This document shows, in pieces, positions 5,088 through 11,439 of a DNA stretch of 12,497 nt. Every line of letters begins with the position of its first letter. Position 1 is the first letter of the stretch. The position numbers and the translations under genes were made by a program. Origin of the DNA: an uncultured Oscillospiraceae bacterium (GTDB lineage: Bacteria; Bacillota; Clostridia; Oscillospirales; Acutalibacteraceae); NCBI GenBank assembly GCA_902461995.1, contig CABQAA010000027.1, positions 1 through 12,497 on the forward strand, in the 5' to 3' direction. The notes beneath the pieces were generated by a model. That model was not told the DNA's origin, made no database searches, and was given only the letters and a program-made list of their open reading frames with translations.

Positions 5088-7724
5088 TTATGTCAGCTGG
5101 CTGTCAATCCAGTCGTACCGGGTTTGGATGAAGGTTTTGAGATAGGCAAGCTGCTTGTCGTAGGTGTTCCGCTTCACCATTTCTTTGGACTGGTACCCGG
5201 CCCGGATATTCCAGATCTTCCAGACCTGAAAGTTCATCTCCTGAGACGGACCAATCCGCCCTGCCATATTGTCGACGGCCGTGAGTGCCTTTTCGAGCAG
5301 GCGATCCTTGACTTCCTGCCAGCGAGCCTGGAATTTCGTCATGAAGCGCGGGTCCTGCATCAGATGATTCATCCAGTTGGGCTTCACATAGCCCTCTTCC
5401 GTGCCGACGGAGGCCCACACCTGGTAGTTGCCCTCGTCCCGTGAAAAATTGCCGAAGGCCAGATCGAAATCCCAGATCGGCCCCATCGTGAGTTTGCCGC
5501 CGGGCTGTTTGGTCAAAAAACAGCTCCGCCTGAAACAGCAATCGATGTTGAAAGACCACTCGTGAATGATCAGCCAGTCGATCAGGGAATCCACATCGAT
5601 ATACTCCTCGTAATTGCCGAGGGAGGCCACCGCGTCGTTGGCTTTCTGCGCGTATTCCTGAATATACGCAAACTGGGCGGGTGTCAGCTCTTCCTCATCC
5701 GGGTTTTTGACCGCGACAAACCGCAGTTCCCCCGCATGAAAGAAGTCTTTGCCCAGAACATCCCCGTCCTCCGATCCGCCCACCTCGAGCAGATAGGTAA
5801 CGTCCACCTCGCTCGCGGCGTCCTGTGCCTCAACGCGCCCGTTTTTGACCTCAATCTGTTCCCCCATAGTATAGACGCCCTGATACACCCCGTTGAAAAA
5901 CACGTCCACCGGGATCTGGGAGGGCGTGAAAGCCAGATGATCCAGCGCTTTCCCCATTTCCATGGCCACCCCGTTGCGCATCAGGGATTTATCGCTGTAA
6001 TTCGCGAGCAGAACCCAGTCCTTGGCCTTTTCCATCCCCAGGACAGGGGTCTTTTTATCGAATTTGATCTTATATGGTTTCTTCGGCCACAGCCAGGTGG
6101 AATGCCCCCGGCCGCGGATCCCGGCGCTCGTCGGATCCAGAGCCGGATACGACACGTCCTCCCCGCAGTAGATCGCTACGGTCCCCGGTTTATAGATATC
6201 CTGGGATGTCACGGCCTTCCCGTCGTCCGTATGGATGTTCACTACCGGCAGCTTATAGAGCAGCCGCTCGGTCTGAACCGTGTAAGTCCGCGTCTCCCCG
6301 TTTTCGTCCGTCACCGTACAGCGGCAGTCGCTAAGGAGGTTGATCCGTCCCCCGCCCGCATCCGACGCCTCGCTGAAGATGGCCGTGCCGCCCTCCGTCT
6401 CCACCGTCAGCTTCGCGTTCGTCAGCACATCCTCCCCGACCAGGTAGGATACCGCCACCGTAATCCGGTTGCCGTCGATCGTCCACTGCAGATCCTCCGC
6501 GGCCTTGGGGTTGTCCGCTTTTTGTAAAGAAAGCCCCGTCACCCGGCCCTGGCCGGTTCCGCCGAGTCCGTACGCGGCCATATCCTCGCCGTTATAGCGG
6601 CGCACATTCTGCCGTTCGGCCACCTCCCGGGCGTCGGGGGCCCCCACGCCCTGCCAGTCGAGCGCACAGAAAGGCGCCTCGATCACGACATCTTCCGCGT
6701 CTAAGGAGCCGCTATCCGCGACCCGGATGGCCACAGCGCCGTCCTCCCGGGTGTGGATGGCCACCGGGCCCTCGATCTTTGCCAGAATCTCCAGAGAAAC
6801 CGGAAGAGACAGGGTCAGCCCCTCTTCCAGGACCATGTCCTGTTCCAGCACCACCGTATCCCCCGCGCGCAGAAACGGCATCTGCTCCGCGTCGCTCAGA
6901 CGGAACAGCTCCGCCGCCGAACGCACCGTTTTCCGCGTGCCGTCTACCGATTCTCCGTTGAAAGAGGCCACCCGCAGGTAATATCCCGGACGGCCGTTAA
7001 ACTCCAGGCAATCCCGCTCGGTCACGAGGGCGCAGTGCGGCGCCTCCGCATAAAAAGCCGCCGAGGTCAGCCGGCCTTTTTTCCTGTTGGCAATCCGGAA
7101 CTCGCCGGGCTCGTCCGTCTGCAGCCGGATATCTCCCGACACGGTCAGATCGTGTTCCCCGAGCGTCAGGGTCCCCGGCCCGGTAAAAACCAGGTCCCCC
7201 TCTATCTCGATGTCCCGCAGCAGGGTCACGTTCGTATGTAAAAGGTCCTTTTTCCCGGCCAGCAGACGGAGGCTCTCCGCCGTTCCGGCATAGGCCTCCC
7301 CGCCGTCCTCCTTTTCCACCAGGACGCCGTCCGGTAAAAACAAATTCCGCTCCGCCCGACCCTCGACGGTGCAGCGGCTCCCGGCCGGCAGTGCGGCGCG
7401 CAGACCTGTATCCTGTTTTTCCACATTCTCGGCCGGCAGCGTCAGCTCCGCGGATTCGTCCGGGAGCAGCAACTCGACTGCGATCGCTTCCTCGGTGTCG
7501 TTGATCAAAGTCAGCCGGAAAGCCTTGCCGGCATCGATGGATGCCCCTGCATCGTCCGGACGGCGGCTGTCAAATACAGGGGTCCTCTCGCCGTCGATTT
7601 CCGCTTCGATGCGCACGCCACCGCTGTTCCGAAACGGCATCAGCCAAAGCAGCAGCGCCGCGCCTCCTGCGAGGACGGGCACGGCGCACGCCGACCCAAT
7701 GATCCACATGCCCTTTTTCGTCAT
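5088..7724 (-). CDS. CotH-kinase family protein with N-terminal membrane anchor and beta-rich region
   Basis: 878 residues. MTKK followed by a hydrophobic segment (6-30) without a clear cleavage site predicts a type II anchor with the rest outside the cytoplasm. Residues 31-350 are beta-rich and contain helix-like strand repeats (for example around 168-200 and 290-325). Residues about 395-488 look like an Ig-type linker ending in TYTVQTE. The CotH domain (490-878) shows GIRGRGHSTW (535-544; most relatives have RGNST), KKPYKIKFDKK, DWVLLANYSDKSLMRN (569-584), YQGVYTMGEQIE, HEWSFNID (721-728) and the metal-binding WDFDLAFGN (751-759, D752/D754). Bacillus spore-coat CotH is an atypical protein kinase, and CotH domains also occur in secreted clostridial proteins. 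Presence of the two conserved acidic sites (N726-I-D728 and DFD) argues for an active enzyme. The start at 7724 has GGGGGAG 8 bp upstream. Substrates are unknown. The neighbouring surface lipoprotein is a candidate (inference). Confidence 0.9.
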   Translation of the reverse strand: MTKKGMWIIGSACAVPVLAGGAALLLWLMPFRNSGGVRIEAEIDGERTPVFDSRRPDDAGASIDAGKAFRLTLINDTEEAIAVELLLPDESAELTLPAENVEKQDTGLRAALPAGSRCTVEGRAERNLFLPDGVLVEKEDGGEAYAGTAESLRLLAGKKDLLHTNVTLLRDIEIEGDLVFTGPGTLTLGEHDLTVSGDIRLQTDEPGEFRIANRKKGRLTSAAFYAEAPHCALVTERDCLEFNGRPGYYLRVASFNGESVDGTRKTVRSAAELFRLSDAEQMPFLRAGDTVVLEQDMVLEEGLTLSLPVSLEILAKIEGPVAIHTREDGAVAIRVADSGSLDAEDVVIEAPFCALDWQGVGAPDAREVAERQNVRRYNGEDMAAYGLGGTGQGRVTGLSLQKADNPKAAEDLQWTIDGNRITVAVSYLVGEDVLTNAKLTVETEGGTAIFSEASDAGGGRINLLSDCRCTVTDENGETRTYTVQTERLLYKLPVVNIHTDDGKAVTSQDIYKPGTVAIYCGEDVSYPALDPTSAGIRGRGHSTWLWPKKPYKIKFDKKTPVLGMEKAKDWVLLANYSDKSLMRNGVAMEMGKALDHLAFTPSQIPVDVFFNGVYQGVYTMGEQIEVKNGRVEAQDAASEVDVTYLLEVGGSEDGDVLGKDFFHAGELRFVAVKNPDEEELTPAQFAYIQEYAQKANDAVASLGNYEEYIDVDSLIDWLIIHEWSFNIDCCFRRSCFLTKQPGGKLTMGPIWDFDLAFGNFSRDEGNYQVWASVGTEEGYVKPNWMNHLMQDPRFMTKFQARWQEVKDRLLEKALTAVDNMAGRIGPSQEMNFQVWKIWNIRAGYQSKEMVKRNTYDKQLAYLKTFIQTRYDWIDSQLT

Positions 7725-7766
7725 GTTCCGGCTCCCCCATCCCTTTGTGCCAGCTTTCCAATCCTA

Positions 7767-7795
7767 ACCATAGCGTATAAATCCCGCCCTGTCAA
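7767..7795 (-). promoter_or_regulatory. Sigma-A promoter of the CotH gene
   Basis: On the minus strand TTGACA (7790-7795, perfect) is separated by 17 bp from TATGGT (7767-7772, 4 of 6). The leader is about 35 nt. A full consensus -35 suggests activator-independent transcription, in contrast with the VTC operon promoter. Confidence 0.72.
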
Positions 7796-7816
7796 GAAAG
7801 GCCCGCTGTTTTGCTG

Positions 7817-7839
7817 CCTTCCGGGTCCTCCTTCCGGGT
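7817..7839. repeat. 13-bp-period direct repeat in the CotH/VanR-like divergent region
   Basis: CCTTCCGGGT occurs at 7817-7826 and again at 7830-7839, separated by CCT. It lies upstream of the -35 of the leftward CotH promoter and about 70 bp upstream of the rightward -10. It could be a regulator site for CotH; a chance GC-rich repeat is also possible. Confidence 0.4.
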
Positions 7840-7859
7840 TGCGCCCGGGACAAGGGTAT

Positions 7860-7915
7860 GTTAAGATCAAGATAAGGAAATTTTAACAACCTGGTCTAAT
7901 CATTCATGATATACT
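7860..7915 (+). promoter_or_regulatory. Extended -10 promoter and upstream repeats of the VanR-like gene
   Basis: TGATATACT (7907-7915) is an extended -10 element (TG, one base, TATACT). The position 17 bp upstream reads CAACCT, a poor -35. Upstream are two AAGAT copies at 6-bp spacing (7863-7867, 7869-7873) and an imperfect dyad GTTAAGA (7860-7866) / TTTTAAC (7881-7887). These could be binding sites for the regulator itself; known VanR regulators activate their own promoter. Confidence 0.55.
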
Positions 7916-7942
7916 AAAAAATAAAAAGGAGGGCATGCACCG

Positions 7943-8641
7943 ATGCCGTATACGATTCTTGTGGTAGACGACGAACCGGAAATCGCCGATCTCATCGAAC
8001 TCTATCTGAAAAACGAAGGCTTCGCCGTTCACACCTGCTATACCGCGGCTGCGGCCCTCGCCTGCATCGAAACCGAGCATTTGGATCTAGCCCTGCTCGA
8101 CGTGATGCTGCCGGACACCGACGGTTTCGCCATCTGCCGCAAAATTCGGGAAACCCACACCTATCCGGTCATCATGCTCACCGCCAGAGATCAGGAAATC
8201 GACAAGATCCTCGGCCTGACCCTGGGAGCAGACGATTATATCACCAAGCCCTTTCGTCCGCTGGAGATGATCGCACGGGTCAAAGCCCAGCTGCGCCGCT
8301 CCACCCAGTACAACCGGACGGAGGGGGAGACCGAAGAGCGCGTCATCGCCTTTTCGGGTCTGGTTCTCAATCAGGACACCCATGAATGCACCCTCGACGA
8401 AAAGCCCCTCTCTCTCACCCCCACGGAATTCTCCATCCTGTGGTTCCTGTGCGCAAACCGCGGCCGAGTCATCAGCTCGGAGGAGCTGTTCCACGAGGTC
8501 TGGGGCGAAAAATATTTCACAGGCAGCAACAACACCGTCATGGTTCACATTCGGCATCTGCGGGAAAAGATGCACGACGCGGCCGAACACCCGAGGTATA
8601 TCAAGACGGTTTGGGGAGTGGGGTATAAAATTGAAAAGTAA
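7943..8641 (+). CDS. VanR-like OmpR-family response regulator
   Basis: 232 residues, closely resembling VanR of vancomycin-resistant enterococci along the whole length as I remember that sequence: EIADLIELYLKNEGF, HTYPVIMLTARD, GADDYITKPFRPLEMIARVKAQLRR, LSLTPTEFSIL, SNNTVMVHIRHLREKM and the C-terminus IKTVWGVGYKIEK. The receiver has D9/D10, phosphoacceptor D53 (the same number as in VanR), T80 and K102. A winged-helix domain follows from about 133. AAGGAGGG (7926-7933) precedes the start at good distance. It overlaps the kinase gene by 11 bp. In VanA/VanB-type clusters such a regulator turns on vanHAX in response to glycopeptides. No such genes are in this window, so its targets here are unknown. 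The divergent CotH gene is one candidate. Confidence 0.93.
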   Translation: MPYTILVVDDEPEIADLIELYLKNEGFAVHTCYTAAAALACIETEHLDLALLDVMLPDTDGFAICRKIRETHTYPVIMLTARDQEIDKILGLTLGADDYITKPFRPLEMIARVKAQLRRSTQYNRTEGETEERVIAFSGLVLNQDTHECTLDEKPLSLTPTEFSILWFLCANRGRVISSEELFHEVWGEKYFTGSNNTVMVHIRHLREKMHDAAEHPRYIKTVWGVGYKIEK

Positions 8642-9785
8642 ATTCCGCACCCTGAAGAAAAAGATCTTCCTGCAGGTGGTGCTGACCGTTGTGATCGCCG
8701 CCGCGGTAGGGACATTCCTGCTCTATGTGCTGATCGACGGCGTGCTGCAGAACCCGTTTGCCGAAACCTTCATCCATCTTTGCGAAAGGGTCCTCCGGCT
8801 CAACGCCAGCAGTGCCAAAACCGCGTATTATGCCCTGTTCCAGCGGTACAAACCGTTGTGGCTCGGCATCGGCTTCGTGGTGCTGCTGCTCATCATATTC
8901 TATTTCGCCTTATCTCGCATGACCCGCTATTTCGACAAGCTCAGCGAGGGGCTGGATCGGCTGACCGATGAATCCGACGAGGACATTCATTTGCCGGCCG
9001 AACTCGATTTTATGGAAAAACGCCTCAACACGGTCCGGGATACCCTGCGCAAACGCGAAAAAGACGCCAAAGAGGCCGAGCAGCGAAAAAACGACCTCGT
9101 TGTCTATCTCGCTCACGACATTAAGACGCCCTTAACCTCGGTCATCGGGTATCTAAACCTGCTCGACGAGGCCCCCGACATGCCCGCTGCCCAGCGGGCG
9201 AAATATGTGGATATCACGCTGAAAAAGGCCTACCGTCTTGAGCAGCTCGTCGACGAATTTTTCGATATCACCCGGTTTAATCTGCAGACCATTGTGCTCA
9301 ATCGGGAGGTGCTGCACCTGTCGTTTATGCTCCGGCAGCTGGCGGATGAGTTTTTCCCCATCCTCTCCCCGCAGAACAAAGAGGCCCGGGTGGAGGCACC
9401 CGATGATCTGCTCGTCTACGCGGATCCGGACAAGCTGGCCCGGGTGTTCAACAATATTCTGAAAAATGCCGCCGCCTACAGTTTCCCGGACAGTGTCATC
9501 GCCATCCGTGCGTCCCTGGAGAAGGAGTCCGTGGTCGTATCCTTTGTCAATCACGGCCGGGAGATTCCGCCCGAAAGCCTAACGACCATCTTTGAAAAAT
9601 TTTATCGGCTGGACAGCGCCCGCTCGAGCAATACGGGCGGCGCGGGACTGGGGCTGGCCATTGCCCGGGAAATCGTTCTGGCTCACGGCGGCGATATCAC
9701 GGCGGAAAGCGAAAACGGCATTACCGTCTTCACCGTGACACTGCCTTCCACCAGGCCGATCCAAAGCCCTCTAATATCGTCCTGA
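8631..9785 (+). CDS. VanS-like sensor histidine kinase
   Basis: The start is taken as TTG at 8631, inside the end of the regulator gene, because the preceding GGGGAGTGGGG (8612-8622) is a good ribosome site, no in-frame ATG precedes the first membrane segment, and the resulting 384 residues equal the VanS length. Two membrane segments (about 11-35 and 77-96) flank a short outside loop of about 40 residues. HisKA has H162 in YLAHDIKTPLTSVIGY, followed by LLDEAPDMP, KAYRLEQLVDEFFDITR, the N box NILKNAAAYS (N279), FEKFYRLDSARSS and the G box GGAGLGLAIA. These stretches are nearly identical to VanS motifs. The small sensor loop is typical of VanS proteins that respond to glycopeptides or cell-wall intermediates. 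All catalytic residues are intact. Without van enzymes nearby, a role in sensing cell-wall stress is more cautious than calling resistance. Confidence 0.92.
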   Translation: MKSKFRTLKKKIFLQVVLTVVIAAAVGTFLLYVLIDGVLQNPFAETFIHLCERVLRLNASSAKTAYYALFQRYKPLWLGIGFVVLLLIIFYFALSRMTRYFDKLSEGLDRLTDESDEDIHLPAELDFMEKRLNTVRDTLRKREKDAKEAEQRKNDLVVYLAHDIKTPLTSVIGYLNLLDEAPDMPAAQRAKYVDITLKKAYRLEQLVDEFFDITRFNLQTIVLNREVLHLSFMLRQLADEFFPILSPQNKEARVEAPDDLLVYADPDKLARVFNNILKNAAAYSFPDSVIAIRASLEKESVVVSFVNHGREIPPESLTTIFEKFYRLDSARSSNTGGAGLGLAIAREIVLAHGGDITAESENGITVFTVTLPSTRPIQSPLISS

Positions 9786-9804
9786 TCTTCACCGGCCTCA
9801 ACTC

Positions 9805-9850
9805 AAAAAAGATGCCGCAAAATGTTAAACATTTTGCGGCATCTTTTTTT
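9805..9850. terminator. Strong bidirectional terminator between VanS-like and XRE genes
   Basis: A perfect 20-bp stem, 9805-9824 with 9830-9849, around a TTAAA loop. A-tract and T-tract (7 T at 9844-9850) flank the GC part GATGCCGC/GCGGCATC, so it works in both directions. The stop codon of the minus-strand XRE gene (9849-9851) overlaps the tract. Confidence 0.93.
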
Positions 9851-10070
9851 ATCCGCGCTTACCGGGGAAGTGCCTTTGATTAGACCGGCCCAGGATATAG
9901 TCGGTGGTGGTTTCATAGAAATCCGCCAAGGCGATCAGTACCTGGGTGGGAATGTCCCGCTGTCCCAGCTCATAATTGCTGTACACCTGTTGGGAACAAT
10001 GCAGGATTTCACTGAGCTGTTTTTGCGTGAGGTCCTGGTCTTCACGTAAGTCGCGAATCCTCTGGTACAT
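9849..10070 (-). CDS. Small XRE (Cro/C1-type) transcriptional regulator
   Basis: A 73-residue protein consisting almost only of a helix-turn-helix XRE domain: RIRDLREDQDLTQKQLSEIL, then CSQQVYSNYELGQRDIPTQ, and LIALADFYETTTDYILGR, the standard five-helix pattern ending in the 'DYILGR' motif common in Firmicutes. The ATG at 10070 is chosen because GAGGTG lies 6 nt upstream; the GTG at 10079 would abut that site. There is no extra ligand or oligomerisation domain. It faces a GGDEF gene across a 129-bp divergent spacer and may regulate it or itself. It may also be a lone chromosomal regulator; no toxin or phage partner was seen. Confidence 0.9.
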   Translation of the reverse strand: MYQRIRDLREDQDLTQKQLSEILHCSQQVYSNYELGQRDIPTQVLIALADFYETTTDYILGRSNQRHFPGKRG

Positions 10071-10093
10071 TACCACCACCTCGGTTCTTCCTT

Positions 10094-10099
10094 AGTATA
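10094..10099 (-). promoter_or_regulatory. Probable -10 element of the XRE gene
   Basis: TATACT on the minus strand (5 of 6 to consensus), about 25 bp before the chosen start. No convincing -35 at 17 bp. The nearby GGATAGCCCCTATTCC (10100-10115) has partial dyad symmetry and could be an operator for the regulator itself. Confidence 0.4.
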
Positions 10100-10119
10100 G
10101 GATAGCCCCTATTCCCGCC

Positions 10120-10148
10120 TTGACAGCTACCGCAAATTGCAGTAAAAT
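10120..10148 (+). promoter_or_regulatory. Sigma-A promoter of the GGDEF gene
   Basis: TTGACA (10120-10125, perfect), a 17-bp spacer, then TAAAAT (10143-10148, 5 of 6). The leader is about 45 nt and ends with a purine-rich AAAGGGGGGCGGAG ribosome site. Confidence 0.85.
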
Positions 10149-10199
10149 GAGCCTAGGTTTCTTCTTGAAATCACGGTCTGGCAAAGGGGGGCGGAGCGC

Positions 10200-11270
10200 A
10201 TGAGAAACCCACAGGGGCAGACGATAAACACAGCCGAGCGTCATGCTTTTGCCAAGACTCTCTGCGAGGATTTTCCGTTGGGTGCTTTGCCGTCAGGGCT
10301 GCTTTTCATCGCCGCCGCCGTTCAGCGTTTTGCCGGGGATCTGGATGCCGGCCGTCTGCCTCCGGCGTTTGGAAGTATGGCAGCAGCCCTGCTGGCCGCC
10401 ATACTTCTTCTGCTCTATCTGCATCCGCCCTTTCGCCGATGGGGATATGCGATCGGGGCCATTCTCTATTACGCGGGGTTCTTTTGCTTTTGTCTCGGGG
10501 AAATGCGGGATAGCGGCACGATTTATCTGTTTTATAGTATGCTTCTGGGGACGGTTTGTATGCCCTTCCCCTCCATGACTTGGCTGTGGCCGATTCCTGT
10601 TTGCGCTGCGGCACTCCTCTGGCAGAATATGCAGATCCTCGTTCCGGTTTTGGTTTCTGCCGCGGCCGCCGTTTTCGGAGCTTGCATGCACTATCGGCGG
10701 AGTTTGACGTTTTTTCTTTCCCGCATACAACTGGAACGGCTCAGCGAACGGGATGAACTGACCGGACTCTACAATCGGCGGGGACTATGCAAGCAAACGG
10801 ACCATCTTTGGACTTCCTGCCGGGAAAATCGCCTGAACGCAGGCGTATTGATGGTGGATATCGACGACTTCAAATCCTACAACGATACGTACGGTCATAT
10901 TCAGGGGGATGAATGTCTGCGTCAAATCGCGCAGCGGATCACCGCCGAAGCCAACCGTTTATGTGCCGGCCGGCAAATCACCGTGCGGTATGGCGGCGAG
11001 GAATTCCTGGTAGTCTCCGACCATCCCGAATTTTCGGTATTTGCTCTCCATCTTGTGGAAGAGGTGCGCGGACTTTGTTTTGTCTCTCCCGACGGCATCT
11101 CGTCTTCCGTTACCATCAGCGCCGGGATCTACAGCGGTATTCCGGACATGGACTGTACGCTCGAGTCCTTCATCGAAAAAGCGGACGAAGCGCTGTATGC
11201 CGCCAAAAAGCACGGTAAAAACCGTCTCGTCGTATTCACCGATCCGGCACCGGCCGCACAGACCAACTGA
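10200..11270 (+). CDS. Membrane-bound GGDEF diguanylate cyclase
   Basis: 356 residues. The N-terminal half (about 25-165) has five to six hydrophobic segments (about 29-44, 58-74, 82-100, 107-120, 127-141, 146-163), an unrecognised membrane sensor. The GGDEF domain starts near 178 with ERDELTGLYNRRG, then MVDIDDFKSYNDTYGHIQGDECL (metal-binding D220), the active-site RYGGEEF (GGEEF 265-269) and the C-terminal KADEALYAAKKHGKNR. The active site is intact, so synthesis of cyclic di-GMP from two GTP is expected. The residues before GGEEF do not form an RxxD inhibitory site (AGRQ occupies the place), so product inhibition through that site is unlikely. It stands alone between its own promoter and terminator. 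No EAL or PilZ partner is visible in the window. Confidence 0.92.
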   Translation: MRNPQGQTINTAERHAFAKTLCEDFPLGALPSGLLFIAAAVQRFAGDLDAGRLPPAFGSMAAALLAAILLLLYLHPPFRRWGYAIGAILYYAGFFCFCLGEMRDSGTIYLFYSMLLGTVCMPFPSMTWLWPIPVCAAALLWQNMQILVPVLVSAAAAVFGACMHYRRSLTFFLSRIQLERLSERDELTGLYNRRGLCKQTDHLWTSCRENRLNAGVLMVDIDDFKSYNDTYGHIQGDECLRQIAQRITAEANRLCAGRQITVRYGGEEFLVVSDHPEFSVFALHLVEEVRGLCFVSPDGISSSVTISAGIYSGIPDMDCTLESFIEKADEALYAAKKHGKNRLVVFTDPAPAAQTN

Positions 11271-11276
11271 GTATTC

Positions 11277-11318
11277 AAAGCGGAGGGGATCCTTACTAGA
11301 AGGATCCCCTCCGCTTTT
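11277..11318 (+). terminator. Intrinsic terminator of the GGDEF gene
   Basis: An 18-bp perfect stem (11277-11294 with 11300-11317), loop ACTAG, ending in TTTT. It lies 6 bp after the GGDEF stop and separates this gene from the XpaC-like gene. Confidence 0.9.
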
Positions 11319-11353
11319 GCCTGTGGAAAACCCATGTTTGCCTTATTTGGATA

Positions 11354-11382
11354 TAGACATCTGCCCTTATTTGATATATACT
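11354..11382 (+). promoter_or_regulatory. Sigma-A promoter of the XpaC-like gene
   Basis: TAGACA (11354-11359, 5 of 6), a 17-bp spacer, then TATACT (11377-11382, 5 of 6), within an AT-rich stretch unlike the surroundings. The leader is about 50 nt. Confidence 0.8.
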
Positions 11383-11439
11383 AATAAAACACTTTATCCA
11401 TCGTATGCGAGTCCTGCACCATGGAAAGGAGTGAAGTTC

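Noticed and set aside
5562..6527. 321-codon plus-strand open frame opposite the CotH gene
   Set aside because: It is a shadow of the CotH reading frame; no ribosome site and no domain.
7801..7850. Possible small SRP RNA on the minus strand (contains CCGGAAGG followed by CAGC)
   Set aside because: Only the loop-like motif matches; it is duplicated as a direct repeat and the long pairing arms of an SRP RNA are absent.
7943..9785. Calling the region a vancomycin resistance cluster
   Set aside because: Only the regulatory pair is present; none of the resistance enzymes is in the window.
9849..10148. XRE gene as part of a toxin-antitoxin pair or prophage
   Set aside because: No small toxin frame, integrase or phage gene adjoins it; its neighbours are a histidine kinase and a diguanylate cyclase.
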